Assembly: GCF_040801785.1 (NCBI RefSeq)
Contig: NZ_CP161805.1
Location: 3,286,001-3,350,000 of the forward strand
Direction of reading: 5' to 3'
Origin: Sulfitobacter sp. LCG007
GTDB taxonomy: Bacteria; Pseudomonadota; Alphaproteobacteria; Rhodobacterales; Rhodobacteraceae
DNA: 64,000 nt
In this document: positions 34,732 through 43,527 of the stretch, one piece after another
Position numbering within the stretch: position 1 is the stretch's first letter
Layout of the letters: the number at the start of each line of letters is the position of its first letter
Made by a program: the position numbers and the translations under genes
The notes under the pieces: model-generated
What the model was told of the DNA's origin: nothing
The model's input: the letters and a program-made list of their open reading frames with translations, nothing else
Database searches by the model: none

Positions 34732-36138
34732 ATGGCAGCGCTGGATGAAGATCGCCTGTTTCCGCTGGACCGGCGCAGCCGCGAGATCGCCCGGGCGCTG
34801 TACGGAGAGGTCCGCAATCTTCCCATCGTCAGCCCGCACGGACATACCGACCCGCGCTGGTTCGCGCTGAACGAACCCTTTCCCGATCCCGCCCAGCTGT
34901 TCGTCACGCCGGATCACTACGTTTTCCGGATGCTTTGCAGCCAGGGCGTGGCGCTCGCGGATCTCGGCGTCCCGCGCGTCGACGGCGGGCCGGTCGAAAC
35001 CGACGGTCGCAAGATCTGGCGGCTGTTTGCCTCAAACTTCCACCTGTTCCGCGCCACGCCCTCGCAGATGTGGATCGAGCATGCGCTGCAGGATGTCTTC
35101 GGACTAACCACGAAGCTGTCTGCCGAAACCGCCGATCAGACATACGACCACGTCGCGGACTGTCTCGCCAAGCCCGAATTTCTGCCCCGCGCGCTTTTCG
35201 AGCGCTTCAACATCGAGGTCATCGCGACCACCGAAAGCGCGCTCGATCCGCTGGACTGGCATGCGAAGATCCGCGAGTCCGGATGGTCGGGTCGGGTCGT
35301 CACCACCTACCGGCCCGATGCCGTCGTCGATCCGGAGTTCGACGGGTTCGCGGACAACGTGATGAAGCTGGGCGAGATCACCGGCGAGGATACGGCAAGC
35401 TGGGAAGGCTACCTTGCGGCGCATCGCAACCGGCGCGCCTTCTTCAAGAGCTTCGGCGCCACCGCATCGGATCACGGCCATGCCACTGCCCGGACAGAGG
35501 ATCTGGCGCAGGACGTGGCGGCAGAACTTTTCGCGAAGGCGCTGCAGGGGGCCTGCACGCCCGAGGAAGCGGATGCCTTCCGGGGTCAGATGCTGACCGA
35601 GATGGCCCGAATGAGCCTCGACGACGGGCTGGTGCTGCAGATCCATCCCGGATCCTTCCGCAACCATTCCGCGCCGACCATGGCGCGTTTCGGGCGCGAC
35701 AAGGGCTTCGACATCCCGACCCGTACCGACTACGTCCACGCGCTGAAACCGCTGCTCGACGCCTTCGGCACGGATCCGCGCCTGTCGGTGATCCTCTTCA
35801 CGCTCGACGAGACCGCCTATTCGCGCGAACTCGCCCCGCTTGCCGGGGTTTACCCGTCGCTCAAGCTGGGACCGGCCTGGTGGTTCTTCGACAGTCCCGA
35901 AGGCATGATGCGCTTTCGCCAGCTGACCACGGAGACCTGCGGCTTCTACAACACCGCCGGCTTCAACGACGACACCCGCGCCTTCTGCTCGATCCCGGCC
36001 CGCCACGACGTGGCCCGCCGCGTGGATTGCGCCTATCTCGCCACGCTGGTCGCCACCGGGCGGCTGGCAGAGGCGGATGCATTCGAGGTCGCGCAAGACC
36101 TCGCATACCGGCTTGCCCTGCAAGCCTACCGGCTCTGA
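34732..36138 (+). CDS. uxaC: Glucuronate isomerase UxaC
   Basis: A 468-residue amidohydrolase-fold isomerase that interconverts D-glucuronate and D-fructuronate, and galacturonate and tagaturonate. It shows the N-terminal metal motif [11 protein letters not shown] (HxH), [14 protein letters not shown], the [15 protein letters not shown] motif and the C-terminal FCSIPARHD segment. The ATG 34732 has AGGGAGG four bases upstream; the ORF extends to 34690 but that is the transcript leader. It is the first gene of the operon, as expected for an entry enzyme, and has the family's normal length. Confidence 0.95.
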   Translation: MAALDEDRLFPLDRRSREIARALYGEVRNLPIVSPHGHTDPRWFALNEPFPDPAQLFVTPDHYVFRMLCSQGVALADLGVPRVDGGPVETDGRKIWRLFASNFHLFRATPSQMWIEHALQDVFGLTTKLSAETADQTYDHVADCLAKPEFLPRALFERFNIEVIATTESALDPLDWHAKIRESGWSGRVVTTYRPDAVVDPEFDGFADNVMKLGEITGEDTASWEGYLAAHRNRRAFFKSFGATASDHGHATARTEDLAQDVAAELFAKALQGACTPEEADAFRGQMLTEMARMSLDDGLVLQIHPGSFRNHSAPTMARFGRDKGFDIPTRTDYVHALKPLLDAFGTDPRLSVILFTLDETAYSRELAPLAGVYPSLKLGPAWWFFDSPEGMMRFRQLTTETCGFYNTAGFNDDTRAFCSIPARHDVARRVDCAYLATLVATGRLAEADAFEVAQDLAYRLALQAYRL

Positions 36139-36164
36139 GTGAGCCCAACCCGGGAGGAGAACCC

Positions 36165-37145
36165 ATGAAGACCATGAGAACAATGTTCGCAGCACTTCTG
36201 GCAACGTCGGCACTGGCCACGGCGGCCGCTGCCTGCGAGGTCACCCTGCGCTCGTCCGACACCCATCCCGACGGCTATCCGACCGTCGAGGGCGTCAAGG
36301 CCATGGGCAAGGCGCTGGAGGAAAGCACCGGCGGGCGGATCTGTATCGAAGTGTTCCATTCCGCCCAGCTCGGCGAGGAAAAGGACACGATCGAACAGAC
36401 CCAGTTCGGCGTCATCGACCTCAACCGCGTTTCGATGGGGCCCTTCAACAACATCATTCCCGAGACGCAGGTCCCGTCCCTGCCCTATATCTTCAAGTCC
36501 ACCGACCACATGCACAAGGTCATGGACGGCGATGTGGGCCAGGAGATCCTCGCGGCCTTCTCCGATCACGACCTGATCGGACTGGCATTCTACGACGGCG
36601 GCTCGCGCAGCTTCTACAACAGCCAGAAGCCCATCACCTCGATAGAGGATCTTTCGGGCATGAAGTTCCGCGTCATGCAATCGGACATGTTCGTCGACAT
36701 GGTCTCGGCCCTCGGCGCGAACGCGACGCCGATGCCCTATGGCGAGGTCTATTCCTCGATCCAGACCGGCGTCATCGACGGAGCCGAGAACAACTGGCCG
36801 TCCTACGACACCTCGGGCCATTACGAGGTCGCCAAGTACTACACGCTCGACCAGCACCTTATGGTGCCCGAGGTCCTTGTGATGTCCAAGCAGAGCTGGG
36901 ACAAGCTGAGCCCCGAGGACCAGCAGGCGGTCAGGGACGCGGCCAAGGTGTCGGTCGACACCCAGCGCAAACTCTGGGCGGAACAGGAGAAAGCCTCCGA
37001 GGAAAAGGTGCGCGCGTCGGGCGTCGAGGTCATCACCGACATCGACAAGACCCCCTTCATCGAGGCGATGAAGCCGGTCTACGAGAAATACGTGACCGAC
37101 CCCAAGCTTCAGGACATGGTCAGCCGCATCCAGGCCACCGACTGA
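36165..37145 (+). CDS. dctP: TRAP transporter solute-binding protein (DctP), uronate type
   Basis: A 326-residue periplasmic DctP-family binding protein. The signal peptide is about 1-23 (ending AAAAC). The conserved carboxylate-binding Arg is present as R169 in the [11 protein letters not shown] segment, and the second conserved motif [18 protein letters not shown] follows. It should capture glucuronate, galacturonate or unsaturated uronates and hand them to DctQM. GGGAGGAG precedes the ATG. It is the second gene of the uronate operon, 26 bases after uxaC. Confidence 0.93.
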   Translation: MKTMRTMFAALLATSALATAAAACEVTLRSSDTHPDGYPTVEGVKAMGKALEESTGGRICIEVFHSAQLGEEKDTIEQTQFGVIDLNRVSMGPFNNIIPETQVPSLPYIFKSTDHMHKVMDGDVGQEILAAFSDHDLIGLAFYDGGSRSFYNSQKPITSIEDLSGMKFRVMQSDMFVDMVSALGANATPMPYGEVYSSIQTGVIDGAENNWPSYDTSGHYEVAKYYTLDQHLMVPEVLVMSKQSWDKLSPEDQQAVRDAAKVSVDTQRKLWAEQEKASEEKVRASGVEVITDIDKTPFIEAMKPVYEKYVTDPKLQDMVSRIQATD

Positions 37146-37159
37146 TCCTTTGACCTTGC

Positions 37160-37193
37160 GGCCCGCGGCCTGACCGTCGCGGGCCTTCCCTTT
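37160..37193 (+). terminator. Intra-operon hairpin after dctP
   Basis: GGCCCGCG (37160-37167) pairs perfectly with CGCGGGCC (37178-37185), loop 10, followed by TTCCCTTT. It lies between dctP and dctQ. It probably attenuates read-through or protects the dctP end, giving more binding protein than permease. Confidence 0.6.
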
Positions 37194-37212
37194 GCGGAAA
37201 GGCAGGCATTCC

Positions 37213-37740
37213 TTGCGGACTCAACTGATGCGGCTGGCCGACGTCACCGGCATGATCGCCAAGATCGCGCTCTGGACCGCCGGTGCCGGGCTCGTCGCGA
37301 TGACCGTCGCCATCGCCCTGCAGGTGTTCTGGCGCTACGTGCTGAACAATTCGCTGATCTGGACCGAGCCCGCCTCGGTCATGATCATGGGCTGGTTCAT
37401 CTTCCTCGGCGCCGCAGTGGGCATCCGCGAGGGATATCACCTCTCCTTCGACGTGGTGCTCTACTTCGTTCCGGATGCGGTCAAGGCCTGGTTGCACACG
37501 ATCTCGGACATCGCCGTCGGCGCCTTCGGCTTCGGCATGATCTGGTTCGGCTGGGAACTCGCCGCGAAAACCGCGAACAACATGATGCCGAGCCTCGGCA
37601 TCTCGGACGCCTTCAACTTCGCCCCCCTGGTCGCCGGAGGCGTGCTCGTGGTGCTGTTCTCGCTCGAACGCATCCTGCGCCGCCTTGCCGGAATGCACAC
37701 CGCCCGCTTCGGCGAGGCCGAACCCGTCGAGGACCTCTGA
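37213..37740 (+). CDS. dctQ: TRAP transporter small permease (DctQ)
   Basis: A 175-residue integral membrane protein with four predicted helices, including VAIALQVFWRYVLNNSLIW and MIMGWFIFLGAAVGIREGYHL, the DctQ signature. It links the periplasmic binding protein to the large permease. I take a TTG start at 37213 (MRTQLM), which has AAAGG and GCAGG upstream; TTG 37192 or ATG 37228 are possible. It is one base short of touching dctM. Confidence 0.88.
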   Translation: MRTQLMRLADVTGMIAKIALWTAGAGLVAMTVAIALQVFWRYVLNNSLIWTEPASVMIMGWFIFLGAAVGIREGYHLSFDVVLYFVPDAVKAWLHTISDIAVGAFGFGMIWFGWELAAKTANNMMPSLGISDAFNFAPLVAGGVLVVLFSLERILRRLAGMHTARFGEAEPVEDL

Positions 37741-37741
37741 C

Positions 37742-39022
37742 ATGGAACTCTGGATCCTCTTCGGCTCCTTCGTCTTCCTGCTCGCCATCGGCACCCCCGT
37801 GGCCTTCTGCCTCGGCGTGTCGAGCTTCGCGACCATCGCCTATCTCGGCCTGCCGCCGGTGGTGGTCTTCCAGCGCCTGAACTCGGGTGTCTCGGTCTTC
37901 GCCCTGATGGCAATCCCCTTCTTCATCTACGCGGGCGATCTGATGGTGCGCGGCGACATCGCACGCCGCCTCGTGGCGCTCGCCGGCGCGGTGGTGGGTC
38001 ACCTTCGCGGCGGACTCGGGCAGGTCAACATCCTGGCCTCGGTGATGTTCGGCGGCGTCTCCGGTTCGGCCGCCGCCGATGCCTCCGCCGTGGGCGGGCT
38101 GATGGTGCCGCAGATGAAAGAACGCGGTTACGGGATCGATTACGCCGTCAACATCACGGTCGTCGGATCGATCATTGCGCTAATGCTGCCCCCCTCGCAC
38201 AACATGATCATCTATTCGATCTCGGCGGGCGGACGCATATCGATCGCCGATCTGTTCACCGCCGGCATCATCCCCGGCTTCCTGCTGGCCCTTTCCCTGA
38301 TGGTCGCCGCCTATTTCGTGGCGAAAAAGCGTGGCTATCCGACAGAGGCCTTCCCGGGCCTGCGCATGCTTGGCCACCTTTTCGTCAACGCCATGCCCGG
38401 CCTGATCCTTGTCGCGATCATCTTCGGCGGCGTGCGCTCGGGCATCTTCACGGCCTCGGAAAGCTCCAACATCGCCGTGGTCTACGCCCTTCTCGTCACG
38501 CTCGTCGTCTACCGCTCGCTCGGCTGGCACGACTTCGTCGAGGCGACGCTCGCTGCCGTGCGCACCACGGCCATGGTGCTGATGGTGATCGGCTGCGCCG
38601 CCGCCTTCGGATGGCTGCTGGCCTATACCAAGGTGCCGGCCTCGATGGTGGCCCTGCTGCAGAACGTCTCGGACAATCCGATCGTGATCCTGCTGCTGCT
38701 GAACCTCGTGCTGCTGATCCTCGGGACCTTCATGGACATGTCGCCGCTGATCGTGATCACCACACCGATATTCCTGCCCGTCGCTCAGGCCTTCGGCGTG
38801 GACCCGGTGCATTTCGGCGTGATCCTGATCCTGAACCTCGGCATCGGCCTCTGCACCCCTCCGGTCGGCGCGGTGCTCTTCGTCGGCTGCGCCGTGGGGC
38901 GCATCCCGATCTGGCAGGCGGTCCGCACGATCTGGCCTTTCTACTCGGCGGCCTTCGCCACGCTGATGCTTGTCACCTACATCCCGGCGCTGTCGCTCTG
39001 GCTGCCGTCGCTCTTCCACTGA
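37742..39022 (+). CDS. dctM: TRAP transporter large permease (DctM)
   Basis: A 426-residue ion-coupled permease of about 12 helices, containing the conserved FGGVSGSAAADASAVGGLMVPQM and GTFMDMSPLIVITTPIFLPV segments. It drives uronate uptake with sodium or proton gradients. The ATG follows the dctQ stop with one base between. The C-terminus CTPPVGAVLFVGCAVG is family-typical. It is the fourth gene of the uronate operon. Confidence 0.94.
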   Translation: MELWILFGSFVFLLAIGTPVAFCLGVSSFATIAYLGLPPVVVFQRLNSGVSVFALMAIPFFIYAGDLMVRGDIARRLVALAGAVVGHLRGGLGQVNILASVMFGGVSGSAAADASAVGGLMVPQMKERGYGIDYAVNITVVGSIIALMLPPSHNMIIYSISAGGRISIADLFTAGIIPGFLLALSLMVAAYFVAKKRGYPTEAFPGLRMLGHLFVNAMPGLILVAIIFGGVRSGIFTASESSNIAVVYALLVTLVVYRSLGWHDFVEATLAAVRTTAMVLMVIGCAAAFGWLLAYTKVPASMVALLQNVSDNPIVILLLLNLVLLILGTFMDMSPLIVITTPIFLPVAQAFGVDPVHFGVILILNLGIGLCTPPVGAVLFVGCAVGRIPIWQAVRTIWPFYSAAFATLMLVTYIPALSLWLPSLFH

Positions 39023-39032
39023 GGAGGTCAAG

Positions 39033-39344
39033 ATGACCACATCCTATCCCGTCGTCGATGCCGACCCCGGCGTAAAGCGTCAGGTCCTGGCAGAGGATGC
39101 GGCGCTCATGGTCGTTTCCTTCACCTTCGAGAAGGACGCCGAGGGCAAGCTGCACAATCATCCCCAAGTCCAGTCCACCTTCGTGGAATCCGGCCGGTTT
39201 CTCTTTACCGTGAACGGAGACGAACGCGAGGTCGGGCCCGGCGACTGTTTCGTGATCCCCTCGATGGCGACGCACGGTTGCCGCTGTCTCGAGGCGGGAC
39301 GGCTGATCGACAGCTTCTCGCCCCGCCGCGACGATTTTCTCTGA
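39033..39344 (+). CDS. kdgF: Cupin KdgF, unsaturated uronate ring-opening factor
   Basis: A 103-residue single cupin. It shows the metal-binding HNHPQ (about 40-44), the PGDCFVIPS strand and HGCRCLEAGRLIDSFSPRRDDFL-type C-terminus (the DSF.PRRDDFL end is characteristic of KdgF). KdgF speeds linearisation of 4,5-unsaturated uronates from pectin, alginate or glycosaminoglycan cleavage to a 5-keto sugar acid, the substrate of KduI. GGAGG is five bases before the ATG. Its presence shows the operon handles lyase products, not only free uronates. Confidence 0.88.
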   Translation: MTTSYPVVDADPGVKRQVLAEDAALMVVSFTFEKDAEGKLHNHPQVQSTFVESGRFLFTVNGDEREVGPGDCFVIPSMATHGCRCLEAGRLIDSFSPRRDDFL

Positions 39345-39367
39345 ACGAACCCCGAAAGGACTGCCCG

Positions 39368-40192
39368 ATGCTCACCGTCGAAACCCGCCACGCCATTGAT
39401 CCCCTGACCGCGAAGGGCTTCGACACCGACGGTCTGCGCGAGAACTTCCTGATCGAGGGGCTGTTCCGGACCGGTGAGATCCGGCTCTGCTATACCCATT
39501 ATGATCGCATGATCGTCGGCGGCGCGGTGCCGGACGGCGCCACGCTGGTCCTTGAAGAGGTCAAGGAATGCGGCACCGCCTCGGTGCTCGATCGCCGCGA
39601 AATGGGTGTGCTCAACATCGGCGAGACCGGCACGGTGGCGGTCGGCGGCGAAAGCCACGAACTGAACAAGGGCGACGTGCTCTACATCGGGCGCGGCGCC
39701 GGGCCGGTGAGCTTCGAGGGCAAGGGGCGCTACTACATCCTGTCCTGTCCCGCCCATGCGACCCACCCGACCCGGCGCATCACGCTCGACGAGGCGAACA
39801 AGGTCAGGATGGGCGCGCCGGAGACCGCGAACGAACGCACGATCTACCAGTTCATCCTGCCGGAAGTGGTCGACTCCTGCCAGCTCGTCATGGGCTACAC
39901 GATGTTTCACGGCGGCTCGGTCTGGAACACCATGCCCGCGCATGTGCACGACCGCCGGATGGAGGCCTATCTCTACTTCGACCTCGCCGAAGGCCAGCGG
40001 GTCTTCCACTTCATGGGCGAACCCGACGAGACGCGCCATATCGTGATGTCGAACGAACAGGCCGTCGTGTCCCCGCCCTGGTCGATCCATTGCGGCGCGG
40101 GGACCGGCAGCTACACCTTCTGCTGGGGCATGGCGGGCGACAACGTGAACTACAAGGACATGGACATGGTCGGGATGGAGGATTTGCGTTGA
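39368..40192 (+). CDS. kduI: 5-dehydro-4-deoxy-D-glucuronate isomerase KduI
   Basis: A 274-residue double-cupin zinc isomerase that converts 5-keto-4-deoxyuronate to 2,5-diketo-3-deoxygluconate. The C-terminal cupin shows the zinc set MPAHVHDRRMEAYLYF (two His and Glu) with a later His in PPWSIHCGAGT. GAAAGGA precedes ATG 39368. It stops inside the kduD start (TTGA overlap), so the two steps are translationally coupled. Confidence 0.95.
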   Translation: MLTVETRHAIDPLTAKGFDTDGLRENFLIEGLFRTGEIRLCYTHYDRMIVGGAVPDGATLVLEEVKECGTASVLDRREMGVLNIGETGTVAVGGESHELNKGDVLYIGRGAGPVSFEGKGRYYILSCPAHATHPTRRITLDEANKVRMGAPETANERTIYQFILPEVVDSCQLVMGYTMFHGGSVWNTMPAHVHDRRMEAYLYFDLAEGQRVFHFMGEPDETRHIVMSNEQAVVSPPWSIHCGAGTGSYTFCWGMAGDNVNYKDMDMVGMEDLR

Positions 40193-40917
40193 GCGCCTTT
40201 TCCCTCGAAGACCGCACCGCGCTGGTGACCGGGGCCAACACGGGCATCGGCCAGGCGATCGCGGTGGCGATGGACCGGGCCGGGGCCGAGGTGATCTGCG
40301 CCGGGCGGTCCTCCTGCGCGGAGACGTTGGCGATGATGCGCAGCGGCAGCGAGCTGCGCCTCGACTTCGCCGATCCGATGGCAGCCCGCGATGCCTTCGC
40401 TGACGCGCCCGTCGACATCCTCGTCAACAACGCCGGGATCATCCGCCGCAACGATGCAACCGAGTTCACCGAAGAAGACTGGGACGCGGTCATGGACGTC
40501 AATCTCAAGGCGGTCTTCTTCACCTGCCAGGCCTTCGCGCGCGCCCTGCTGGCGCGCGGCGCCGGCGGCAGCATCGTCAACATCGCCTCGCTCCTGTCGT
40601 TCCAGGGTGGCATCCGCATCCCCTCCTACACCGCGTCCAAGCATGGCGTCGCGGGGCTGACCAAGCTGCTCTGCAACGAATGGGCGGCTCAGGGCATCAA
40701 CGTGAACGCCATCGCACCGGGCTATATCGAAACCAACAACACACAAGCCCTGCGCGCCGACCCCGATCGCAACAAGGCGATCCTCGAGCGCATCCCGGCA
40801 GGACGCTGGGGGCAGCCGGACGACATTGCCGAGGCGGCCGTGTTCCTTTCTTCCCGGGCCGCGAAATACATCAACGGCGCGGTCCTCAACATCGATGGAG
40901 GCTGGCTTGCCCGCTGA
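40189..40917 (+). CDS. kduD: 2-dehydro-3-deoxy-D-gluconate 5-dehydrogenase KduD (SDR)
   Basis: A 242-residue short-chain dehydrogenase that reduces 2,5-diketo-3-deoxygluconate to KDG with NAD(P)H. It shows the cofactor motif TGANTGIGQAIA near residue 15, NNAGI, the catalytic Ser in NIASLLSFQGG and YxxxK as YTASKHG, with the C-terminal DGGWL. The start is TTG 40189 with GGAGG seven bases upstream, overlapping the kduI stop. Its 3' end overlaps the TTG start of uxuB by 11 bases. Confidence 0.93.
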   Translation: MSAFSLEDRTALVTGANTGIGQAIAVAMDRAGAEVICAGRSSCAETLAMMRSGSELRLDFADPMAARDAFADAPVDILVNNAGIIRRNDATEFTEEDWDAVMDVNLKAVFFTCQAFARALLARGAGGSIVNIASLLSFQGGIRIPSYTASKHGVAGLTKLLCNEWAAQGINVNAIAPGYIETNNTQALRADPDRNKAILERIPAGRWGQPDDIAEAAVFLSSRAAKYINGAVLNIDGGWLAR

Positions 40918-42343
40918 TCTTCCCCGCCTCACCCGCGACGGCGCGGCCCCCGCGCAGGGCATCGTACATCTGGGCCTGGGCGCCTTCTTCCGGGCGCATG
41001 GCGCGGTCTATCTTCAGGAGCTGATGGAGGCCGAAGGCGGCGACTGGGGCATCACCGGCGTCAGCCTGCAAAGCCCAGGCACCCGCGACAGGCTCGCGGC
41101 GCAGGACGGCGTCTATACCGCGCTTGAACTCGGCCCAAAGGGCCGGATTGCCCGGCCGATCGTCTCGGTACGCGAAGTGCTCGTGGCGCCGGAGGATCCC
41201 GAAGCCGTGCTGGCGCGGATGGCGGATCCTGCGACAAAGGTGGTAACGCTGACCGTCACCGAAAAAGGTTACTGCCACAATCCCGCGACCGGCGCGCTCA
41301 ACCTTGCGCATCCCGACATCCAGCACGACACGGTCAGCCCCGCCCCGAAATCCGCGCCGGGCTTTCTCGTCCGGGCGCTTGAGCGCCGCAAGCGCGCCGG
41401 CCTCGCGCCCTTCACCGTGCTGACCTGCGACAACCTTCCCGAAAACGGCCGGCTGGTGCGCGGCGTGGTGCTGGAACTGGCGCGGGCCATCGACCCCGGC
41501 CTCGCCGACTGGATCGCGGCGGAAGGCCGGTTTCCCGCGACCATGGTCGACCGGATCGTGCCCGCGACCAGACCGGAGGACATCACCGGACTGGCCGATG
41601 AGACCGGGCTCGACGATCAGGCGCCAGTCATGCACGAACCCTTCCGCCAATGGGTGGTCGAGGACGACTTCGTGAGCGGCACGCGCCCGATGCTGGAAAA
41701 CGTCGGCGTTCAGATGGTGGGCGACGTCACGCCCTTCGAGCACATGAAGCTCAGGATGCTGAACGGCACGCATTCCTCGCTTGCCTACCTCGGCTATCTC
41801 GCCGGTCACGAGACCATCGCCGACACGGTCGCCGATCCGGTGTTTGCCGCCTTCGTCAAGCGCCTCTGGGCGCAGGAGATCATCCCGGCCGTCCCGACGC
41901 CCCCGGGCGAGGATCTCGAACGCTATGCCGCGGCGCTTTTCGAGCGCTATGCCAACCCCGCGATCCGTCATCGGACATGGCAGATCGCGATGGACGGTTC
42001 GCAGAAGCTGCCCCAGCGCATCCTTTCCACCCTGTCCGAGAACCGCGCGGCGGGGCGATCCAGTCCCGGTCTGATCCTCGCCGTGGCGGCCTGGATGCGC
42101 TATGTCGGCGGCATCGACGAGACAGGCGCGCCGATCGAGGTGAAGGATCCTCTTGCCGCGCGCCTTCGCGAACTGTCCGACAGTGCCGTGGACCCTGCCG
42201 GGAAGGTCGATGCGCTGCTCGGGCTTTCCGACGTCTTCGCGCCCGGGCTCGCCTCGGCGCTTCGCAACGATATCGCCGCCGCCTATGCGGCCCTTGTTGA
42301 AAAGGGCGCGCGCGGCGCCGCCAACTCAGTGGTGACAGGATGA
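40907..42343 (+). CDS. uxuB: Mannitol dehydrogenase family protein, fructuronate reductase (UxuB-like)
   Basis: A 478-residue long-chain dehydrogenase with an N-terminal Rossmann domain (GIVHLGLGAFFRAHGAVYL) and a C-terminal domain carrying the catalytic Lys in KLRMLNGTHSSLAYLG. It reduces fructuronate to mannonate with NADH. The operon has uxaA but no separate uxaB, so it may also reduce tagaturonate. I favour TTG 40907 (MPADLPRL), with GGAGG five bases upstream, over ATG 40895. It overlaps kduD by 11 bases and uxuA by four. Confidence 0.88.
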   Translation: MPADLPRLTRDGAAPAQGIVHLGLGAFFRAHGAVYLQELMEAEGGDWGITGVSLQSPGTRDRLAAQDGVYTALELGPKGRIARPIVSVREVLVAPEDPEAVLARMADPATKVVTLTVTEKGYCHNPATGALNLAHPDIQHDTVSPAPKSAPGFLVRALERRKRAGLAPFTVLTCDNLPENGRLVRGVVLELARAIDPGLADWIAAEGRFPATMVDRIVPATRPEDITGLADETGLDDQAPVMHEPFRQWVVEDDFVSGTRPMLENVGVQMVGDVTPFEHMKLRMLNGTHSSLAYLGYLAGHETIADTVADPVFAAFVKRLWAQEIIPAVPTPPGEDLERYAAALFERYANPAIRHRTWQIAMDGSQKLPQRILSTLSENRAAGRSSPGLILAVAAWMRYVGGIDETGAPIEVKDPLAARLRELSDSAVDPAGKVDALLGLSDVFAPGLASALRNDIAAAYAALVEKGARGAANSVVTG

Positions 42344-43527
42344 TCGAAAGCTGGCGCTGGTACGGAAGCTTCGACAGGATCGCGCTCGACGAGATCGCGC
42401 AAACCGGGGCGACGGGCATCGTCACCGCCCTCCATGAGATACCCGCGGGCGACGTCTGGCCGCGCGAGGCGGTTGCGGCGCGCAAGGCGCAGATCGCGGC
42501 GGCCGGTTTCGACTGGGTCGTGGTGGAAAGCCTGCCGGTGCACGAACGCATCAAGCGCGGCGAAGGCGATCTGGCCGGCCTTTTCGCCGACTATCGCCAG
42601 TCGATGGCGAACCTCGCGGCGGAAGGCGTGACGACGATCTGCTACAACTTCATGCCGCTGCTCGACTGGACACGGACCGACCTCGCCGCGCCGGTCGCGC
42701 GCGGCGGGTCCTGCCTGCGCTTTTCCGCGCCGCGCATGGCCGCTTTCGAGCTGCACATGCTGGGCCGCGAGGCTGCCGAGGCGGATTACCCGGAAGACGT
42801 GCGACGGGCCGCCTCGGTCTGGTTCCAGCAATCAAGCGATGCCGACCGCGAGACCCTGCTGTCAAGCATCATGGCGGGTCTGCCCGGAGCCTTCGACCGC
42901 TACGACATCGCGGGGCTCAAGGCCAATCTCGCGCTCTACGAGGGCATCGATCAGGACGGGCTGCGCGCGAACTACCGCCGCTTCCTGGAAGAGGTCGTGC
43001 CCGCCGCCGAGGAGCTCGGCATGCGGCTTTGCGTGCATCCCGACGATCCCCCGCGCGATATCCTCGGCCTGCCCCGCATCGTGTCGGATGCAGGCGACAT
43101 CGACTGGATCCTGTCCGCCGTCGACAGCCCCGCGAACGGCCTCACGCTCTGCTCGGGCTCGCTTGGCGCGAACCCGGCGAACGACGTGCCCGCCATCGCC
43201 GCGCGCTTCGCGCACCGGATCCATTTCGCCCATCTGCGCAACGTCTCGAAGGATGCCGACGGTTCCTTCGAGGAAGCCGCGCATCTGGACGGCGACACGG
43301 ACATGGTGGCGCTGGTCCGGGTACTTCTCGACGAGGAGGCGCGCCGCCGCGCCGAGGGGCGTAAGGATGCCGAGATCCCCTTCCGCCCCGACCATGGCCA
43401 CGAGTTGCTTGCGGATGTGGAACGCGGTACGCATCCGGGCTATCCTCTCATAGGGCGGCTGCGCGGACTCGCCGAACTGCGCGGCGTCGTCCGGGCCCTG
43501 AGCCATCCCGGAGCACTTCATGGCTGA
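42340..43527 (+). CDS. uxuA: Mannonate dehydratase UxuA
   Basis: A 395-residue TIM-barrel metalloenzyme that dehydrates D-mannonate to KDG. It shows the N-terminal WYGSFDRIALDEIAQTGATGIVTALHEIP, the metal-binding LCVHPDDPPRDILGLPRIVS and the C-terminal HFAHLRNV segment followed by FRPDHGHELL. It starts with ATGA on the uxuB stop. The length and motifs fit the UxuA family well. Confidence 0.95.
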   Translation: MIESWRWYGSFDRIALDEIAQTGATGIVTALHEIPAGDVWPREAVAARKAQIAAAGFDWVVVESLPVHERIKRGEGDLAGLFADYRQSMANLAAEGVTTICYNFMPLLDWTRTDLAAPVARGGSCLRFSAPRMAAFELHMLGREAAEADYPEDVRRAASVWFQQSSDADRETLLSSIMAGLPGAFDRYDIAGLKANLALYEGIDQDGLRANYRRFLEEVVPAAEELGMRLCVHPDDPPRDILGLPRIVSDAGDIDWILSAVDSPANGLTLCSGSLGANPANDVPAIAARFAHRIHFAHLRNVSKDADGSFEEAAHLDGDTDMVALVRVLLDEEARRRAEGRKDAEIPFRPDHGHELLADVERGTHPGYPLIGRLRGLAELRGVVRALSHPGALHG

